A DNA stretch of 32,698 nucleotides from a virus. Below, in pieces: positions 28,664 through 32,698 of this stretch. A model generated the notes under the pieces. That model saw only the letters and a list, made by a program, of their open reading frames with translations, was not told where the DNA came from and did no database searches. How positions within the stretch are numbered: position 1 is the stretch's first letter; each line of letters begins with the position of its first letter. The position numbers and the translations under genes were made by a program. Location of the stretch: IMG/VR virus record IMGVR_UViG_3300034063_000293, positions 1 through 32,698 of that record, one strand, 5' to 3'.

Positions 28664-29536
28664 TTAAAACCATGTTATCACCACTCTGCCATTACCGCCT
28701 CTACCACCTGCGCCACCTGTTACACCTGCGCCACCGCCACCGCCACCGCATCCAATAGCACCATCGCCACCTTTGCCACCAACACCACTATTATTAGAAC
28801 CACCACCAGAGCCACCATAACAAGTAAATGGCTCATCAAATTGTAACCCATTTAGTCCATTTCCACCACCTGCTAAACCGCCTGCTATTGTAAAGCCTGC
28901 GTGTTGTTGCGCGTTAGCATTGTTTTGAATCATACCACCTGTAAAGTCAGTTGTAGTACACCCTGCACCACCTGCACCCCCTGTAAATGGTGCAGCGTTA
29001 TTAGAAAATGCGTTTATTGCACCGCCGATTGCACCTGTATGCGCACCGCCTAAACTACCGCCTACTCCTGCTGTAAGGGTTAAAATTCCTAATCCTGCAT
29101 ATAAATTACTAGCTGCACTATAAGAGCCTGGCGTTCCTGCTGAACCTGGTCCTATTGCGCTACCTGCACCGCCACCATTACCAATTTGAGCCATTAGCAA
29201 ACTATCTGCAATTGTATTATTTGGACTATCGTATCTACGATAAGATACCCATGTCCTTCCTTCCGTTGTTCCTGTTCCTCTACCTGCATATATGTATAGA
29301 GTTGGCGGCAAAAATCTAGTAGGCACTAGCATAGTAACTATCGCACCTGTTGCACCACCACCGCCACCACCACCAGGCAACCCTGCGGCTCTTGAAAATC
29401 CTAAACCACCTGGCCCGCCTGCACCAATTGCCCAAATGTGCAACATCGTTGCATTCTTGGGAATTACAAAGGCTTCAAAATCGCCGGTGTAATCAAATAC
29501 TCGGCTAAAATTATCTTTATATGTAAGTCCTAACAT
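28664..29536 (-). CDS. Glycine-rich tail tip or adhesin protein
   Basis: The 290-residue protein has a start like MLGLTYKDNFSRVFDYTGDF and a strand MLHIWAIGAGGPGGLGFS. It then has many Gly-rich loops, among them GLPGGGGGGGATGAIV, GGSGGGSNNSGVGGKGGD and IGCGGGGGGAGVTGGAGGRG, and closes with a strand GNGRVVITWF. This is the Gly-rich polyglycine-II-like domain used by phage adhesins such as gp38-type tips. It is probably a receptor-binding part at the fibre end. Confidence 0.65.
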   Translation of the reverse strand: MLGLTYKDNFSRVFDYTGDFEAFVIPKNATMLHIWAIGAGGPGGLGFSRAAGLPGGGGGGGATGAIVTMLVPTRFLPPTLYIYAGRGTGTTEGRTWVSYRRYDSPNNTIADSLLMAQIGNGGGAGSAIGPGSAGTPGSYSAASNLYAGLGILTLTAGVGGSLGGAHTGAIGGAINAFSNNAAPFTGGAGGAGCTTTDFTGGMIQNNANAQQHAGFTIAGGLAGGGNGLNGLQFDEPFTCYGGSGGGSNNSGVGGKGGDGAIGCGGGGGGAGVTGGAGGRGGNGRVVITWF

Positions 29537-29538
29537 AA

Positions 29539-29949
29539 TTAATAATCTCCGTAAATTGTAGTTAATGCTAATCCTGCTGCAATGGTAGTACCACTAGTTG
29601 CTAATAATGAATAGCCAGCTTGTAAAGGGATGTTGATAGGAATATCAATTGCTAAACTTGCAGCCGTTTGCAATAATGTATTAGCTGGGACTGTTATCTC
29701 TCTAATTAATCTGTTATTTGCAGCCGTTGCATTTGTACTTCCATTATTTATAAAAATTCTAACTACGGTTTGCACATTAGTTCCTAAATGTCTTACTAAT
29801 ACTTTCTCAACAAATGCACCATTTGCACCTGATGTCATTAATGTGCTTACAGTTCCAGTTCCATCTGTTGCTGTGTTAGCTGTGGTTAAGTTTGTTCCAA
29901 ATCCTATCTTTGGAATTGCTACATATATTGGGTCTATTCCTGCTGGCAT
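29539..29949 (-). CDS. Small virion protein of the fibre cluster
   Basis: The 136-residue protein MPAGIDPIYVAIPKIGFGTN contains VRIFINNGSTNATAANNRLI and NIPLQAGYSLLATSGTTIAA, a beta-sandwich pattern found in small structural proteins of many tailed phages near fibres. Role unknown; perhaps a fibre-associated or capsid-surface protein. It ends 2 bases before the Gly-rich gene. Confidence 0.55.
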   Translation of the reverse strand: MPAGIDPIYVAIPKIGFGTNLTTANTATDGTGTVSTLMTSGANGAFVEKVLVRHLGTNVQTVVRIFINNGSTNATAANNRLIREITVPANTLLQTAASLAIDIPINIPLQAGYSLLATSGTTIAAGLALTTIYGDY

Positions 29950-29961
29950 AATTTAATTTTT

Positions 29962-31443
29962 TTAGTAATAAGTTTCTCTTGTTATTCTTGGTTGTGCTTT
30001 TCTTATGGCTGGCTCACCTGCGCCACCGCCACCACTATATTGTGGGATGTTTAAAGTAGCACCAACTAATGTAGCTGCGCCGCTTGTTCCAGTTGTTGTT
30101 AGTGTTAATGTATCTTGCTTACTTGTAGCTAATCCACTATAAAGGCTATTTACTGCATTATCACCTGTATTCGTTCCGCTAGTATTGCCAATAACTACTG
30201 CTTGCGCATCGGTAACATAATTCTTATTAGTGCTTGCTGCAATATCAGCAGTAGTTACACTTTTATTTGCCCAAAGTGATGTTGTGCTATTGTAAGATAA
30301 TAGTTGGTTGTTAGTTGGCGTATTAGTTATTAAATCCACATTGTGAATTTCTTTTAACTCAAATCCATTTTGCACCTTTACAAAAATCTCACCATTACCT
30401 GCACTTACTTTAGTAACTATACCTATAAAAACTAAATGCGCAGGTGCGTATGGCTTGTTTGCAAGTCCATAAATCAAAGCACCATTTACACCTAACCAAA
30501 CAGGGTCGCCTGCTGTTTGCCCTGCTGTATTTAAGCCACCTAGCAACCCCTCTGTTATTACGAAACCTGTTTGCGTTGATCCACTTGTAGTAATGTCTGA
30601 CTGCATCAATCCCATTGTCTTACTACTTGTGGCTTCGCTTGCATTACTAGCCTTACCAACTAGCTTATTAGTACCATCTGCACCAGTTACATACACTGGA
30701 GTACCTTTGCTTATCGTTCCTGCAGCACCATTATTTTTTACAGTGTGCTTTACTACACTTGTCCAATCTGCATAATTATCTTGCCAATAAGTATTATAAT
30801 TAGTAGCATCTATCTTTGTAAGTATTTGCCCTGCAGTTCCACCTGTTGGCACTCCAATACCTGCAGCACCTGTTGCGCCTGTCGCACCTGTCGCACCTGT
30901 CGCCCCTTGTATGCCTTGTATGCCTTGAATACCTTGCGCACCATTTGCACCATTATAAACTTGGAATGTTGATGTGGTTGCATTGGTGTATGTAATTGTG
31001 TATGTGTCGGTAGTTCCTGCTGCACCTGTTCCACTAGTCCTAACTATTGATACTATCCCTACTCCATTCGTGCCATTTGTTCCATTAGTGCCATTCGTTC
31101 CGTTAGTTCCGTTATCACCTTTAATCTTACCATTTAATACCCAACTCCCTAATTTCTTTTGATAGAAATTCCAAGTGATTAAATCAATATAAAAATTATC
31201 ATCAATCCCTAATGAATTATCTGGTGCTGTGTTGCCAAATAATATTGTATTACCATCCAATCCTGGCGTTCCTTGATTACCTGTTATTCCTTGAATGCCT
31301 TGCGCACCTTGTGGTCCAGTAGCACCAATAGGGCCAGGCACAGTTACATAAGTTCCTTCAGCATTTAAAAATACTTGCTCCGATACTCCTAATTCTAAAA
31401 GTACCGATTGTTCAACCAATAAATCAAGTATCAAATCTGCCAT
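29962..31443 (-). CDS. Collagen-like tail fibre protein
   Basis: The 493-residue protein has an N-terminal attachment part and two Gly-X-Y collagen sections, GPIGATGPQGAQGIQGITGN at about 37-60 and later NGTNGTNGTNGTNGTNG and GIQGIQGATGATGATGATGA. Beta-rich domains follow (about 205-420), then helical and Thr-rich parts, ending in GGGGAGEPAIRKAQPRITRE. Collagen repeats build trimeric fibre shafts. It probably binds the host surface. The 9-bp repeats in its DNA can expand or contract. Confidence 0.78.
   Translation of the reverse strand: MADLILDLLVEQSVLLELGVSEQVFLNAEGTYVTVPGPIGATGPQGAQGIQGITGNQGTPGLDGNTILFGNTAPDNSLGIDDNFYIDLITWNFYQKKLGSWVLNGKIKGDNGTNGTNGTNGTNGTNGVGIVSIVRTSGTGAAGTTDTYTITYTNATTSTFQVYNGANGAQGIQGIQGIQGATGATGATGATGAAGIGVPTGGTAGQILTKIDATNYNTYWQDNYADWTSVVKHTVKNNGAAGTISKGTPVYVTGADGTNKLVGKASNASEATSSKTMGLMQSDITTSGSTQTGFVITEGLLGGLNTAGQTAGDPVWLGVNGALIYGLANKPYAPAHLVFIGIVTKVSAGNGEIFVKVQNGFELKEIHNVDLITNTPTNNQLLSYNSTTSLWANKSVTTADIAASTNKNYVTDAQAVVIGNTSGTNTGDNAVNSLYSGLATSKQDTLTLTTTGTSGAATLVGATLNIPQYSGGGGAGEPAIRKAQPRITRETYY
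30866..30940. repeat. 9-bp repeats in the collagen-like gene
   Basis: Imperfect 9-bp units, GCACCTGTC-like and CTTGTATGC-like on the plus strand, follow one another and encode Gly-Ala-Thr and Gly-Ile-Gln triplets. They are tandem DNA repeats prone to slippage in multiples of three codons, which keeps the frame. Confidence 0.55.
31064..31114. repeat. 9-bp tandem repeats encoding Asn-Gly-Thr
   Basis: Five to six 9-bp units (CCATTCGTG, CCATTTGTT, CCATTAGTG, CCATTCGTT, CCGTTAGTT) follow directly and encode the NGTNGT run of the fibre. Units differ mainly at synonymous positions. Confidence 0.6.
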
Positions 31444-31770
31444 TTAAATAACCTTATTAATTAATATGAAATCACCTAGTCCTATCGTTGTAATCTTGCC
31501 CCCTATTGTAGTTTGCAATTCCCATCTATATTTACCATTCTTATTTGCAGTATCACTAGCTGCAATCGGTATAGTTATAGTTTGGCTTGCAATAGTAATA
31601 GTTGGCATTGTCTTATTAAATATCAACTCATCATTACTACCCTCTACTTTAAATTGGCACGCTGTAATCCCTGCTAATGGAAACAATGCAGGTACTACTA
31701 CGACAAAGTCGCAGTCATTACCTTCTATTCGTGTAATTGTGTATTCTTGTTTTGGTAAGTAGGTTGCCAT
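31444..31770 (-). CDS. Small baseplate or fibre-attachment protein
   Basis: The 108-residue beta-rich protein MATYLPKQEYTITRIEGNDC resembles N-terminal attachment domains of baseplate upper proteins (compare CDFVVVVPALFPLAGITACQ and GKYRWELQTTIGG). It lies directly before the fibre gene, with no bases between stop and fibre start, and may link fibres to the tail tip. Assignment by pattern and context. Confidence 0.5.
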   Translation of the reverse strand: MATYLPKQEYTITRIEGNDCDFVVVVPALFPLAGITACQFKVEGSNDELIFNKTMPTITIASQTITIPIAASDTANKNGKYRWELQTTIGGKITTIGLGDFILINKVI

Positions 31771-31798
31771 TTTTTATATATATTAATTTTTATAATTA

Positions 31799-32221
31799 TT
31801 AGCAAATATCTATGCTATTTATCTCTGTAAAGTTCACATCGAAATAAACTCCTGCTGTATAATCTGCAGTAAATTGCCTAACAGGTGTTATTCCACTAGC
31901 ATCAATATTATACAAGTTTAATTGGCTAGTGTAATCTAATTGCTTAATTGCAGTTAAGGCATCAATCTCGCATTCTCCTATAATATTATTCAAATCAATA
32001 TCACTTTGCTTTTGCACTTTCAGCATGTGGACTCTGTAAGTCCTAATAACCTCATTGGCATTGTTGTTACTACCTATATACTCAATATTACACAATGGAA
32101 ATTTAGCATCGAAGCTATCATCTATTATATTTTGTATTGGCACTTGTAGGATGTTGTAAGTTGTTGGTAGCAACTTTACTGCATCCGTTATTATTTGATA
32201 AATTTGGCTTAGTGTTTGCAT
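31799..32221 (-). CDS. Neck or tail-terminator type protein
   Basis: The 140-residue protein MQTLSQIYQIITDAVKLLPT is followed by a beta/alpha part (FPLCNIEYIGSNNNANEVIR, RVHMLKVQKQSDIDLNNIIG). Proteins of this size and pattern follow the connector in Bacteroidota phages and probably close the tail tube or neck. No catalytic motif. The role is inferred from position after the connector. Confidence 0.5.
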   Translation of the reverse strand: MQTLSQIYQIITDAVKLLPTTYNILQVPIQNIIDDSFDAKFPLCNIEYIGSNNNANEVIRTYRVHMLKVQKQSDIDLNNIIGECEIDALTAIKQLDYTSQLNLYNIDASGITPVRQFTADYTAGVYFDVNFTEINSIDIC

Positions 32222-32260
32222 TGAATTTTTTTAACTTGATTAAAATATCTTTTTCTTTTT

Positions 32261-32698
32261 TTATCTCCATTCACAGCCTTTTTTATCATCCTTTAAATAG
32301 ATAGAAGGTGAATAGGTATTTGTGGTTGCATTCACATCTGTACTTTCGGTTGTGTATTCTGGAAACAAAGTTTTATTATTCTGTAAATAATTCACCAACC
32401 TTTGCAAATAACTATCCATTTTGTTTTTATGCCTATCACTTATTTTTTCCAATTCATCATAGCTAGTTGAGTCTGCAAAATCATCTCTTTTTTTTGTAAC
32501 TCCTTTGGTATAATTTTGATAGGTGCTATCTATCACATAATCTGCCATTACACCATAGATCAATATATCCAAAATATAATTATTTACCAAATCCAAATAG
32601 ATGCCACTCAATGTACTTGCTTTTTTATCGGCTTTTAATTTGTAGTACAAAGTATCTCCAAGTATTGGATGCACATACAAATCTTGCACCGCACAAAT
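32261..32698 (-). CDS. Head-tail connector protein, C-terminal part (start at 84 through the join)
   Basis: A reading frame open to the window edge gives ICAVQDLYVHPILGDTLYYK at its edge and continues to TAA 32261 (145 codons here). Joined to 84..1 it forms one protein of 173 residues. The helices with AQDxYxxPxLGxxLY and NKMDSYLQRLVNYLQNNKTL are typical of phage head-tail connector proteins. A GTG at 32689 could be taken for a start, but this would cut off the conserved first helix. It follows the portal as expected. Confidence 0.72.
   Translation of the reverse strand: MCAVQDLYVHPILGDTLYYKLKADKKASTLSGIYLDLVNNYILDILIYGVMADYVIDSTYQNYTKGVTKKRDDFADSTSYDELEKISDRHKNKMDSYLQRLVNYLQNNKTLFPEYTTESTDVNATTNTYSPSIYLKDDKKGCEWR

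Noticed and set aside
30745-31034. Open frames in other phases over the collagen-like repeats
   Set aside because: They arise from the repeats being open in several frames; the product would be low-complexity and has no context.
32687-32689. GTG as start of the connector gene at the right end
   Set aside because: It would remove the first helix of the conserved pattern, and the frame continues in phase through the joined ends to an ATG at 84.
1-32698. Lysogeny module (integrase, excisionase, CI/Cro repressor pair, attachment site)
   Set aside because: No tyrosine or serine recombinase motifs and no divergent repressor region were found anywhere; small HTH and RHH-like proteins alone are not evidence of lysogeny.

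Overview
The window is the genome of a tailed bacteriophage, AT-rich and with practically every gene on the minus strand. The host is very probably a member of the Bacteroidota. Gene starts lack clear Shine-Dalgarno sequences, promoters of the type TTTG-N19-TAnnTTTG occur, and the terminase, capsid, portal, tail and small accessory protein families are those of Bacteroidota siphoviruses. A tape measure protein and a frameshifted tail chaperone, without any sheath gene, point to a long non-contractile tail. No integrase, excisionase or CI-type repressor is visible, so nothing shows lysogeny.

The two ends of the window join in frame. A 28-codon piece (84..1) continues at base 32698 into the last reading frame and gives a 173-residue head-tail connector of normal length. 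The 32,698 bases are therefore probably a complete circular or circularly permuted map, cut inside that gene.

Layout in transcription order (decreasing coordinate). From 27.2 to 24.2 kb lies an early block of small genes, including an RHH-like regulator, an ERF annealing protein and an SSB-like protein. Phage-type promoters drive it, and the only apparent plus-strand transcript, a candidate small RNA, lies inside it. From 24.21 to 23.84 kb is the largest gap. It holds twelve copies of an iteron (candidate origin), a strong promoter and a structured leader ending in a terminator hairpin. From 23.8 to 16.6 kb is replication and accessory DNA: HTH protein, primase-polymerase/helicase, HNH endonuclease, SNF2 helicase, VRR-NUC nuclease, a small lipoprotein, a tRNA-like element, a protein resembling the RNA polymerase alpha C-terminal domain, a C5 cytosine methyltransferase and a DnaA domain IV protein. 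From 16.6 to 11.5 kb are small proteins, a zincin-like protein, a metallophosphoesterase, small terminase, a sigma-like protein and large terminase. From 11.5 to 4.6 kb are tail genes: the chaperone with a -1 frameshift, tail proteins and the tape measure. From 4.6 to 0 and on to 31.8 kb are the XkdF-like protease, a scaffold-like protein, the capsid, a tail-tube-like protein, the portal and the connectors. From 31.8 to 27.3 kb are fibre and tip proteins (collagen-like and glycine-rich), a holin candidate and an M15 endolysin, closed by an intrinsic terminator at 27.27-27.29 kb.

Transcription can thus start at about 27.2 kb, run once round the circle on one strand and stop just before its own start. 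The phage has no DNA polymerase of its own and probably uses host polymerase, with its own primase/helicase, annealing protein and DnaA-like initiator. The most unusual parts are the regulatory DNA and RNA: the iteron array, the pseudoknot-capable attenuator, a repeated 48-bp promoter unit, and the plus-strand small RNA that is complementary to the start sites of at least four phage genes.
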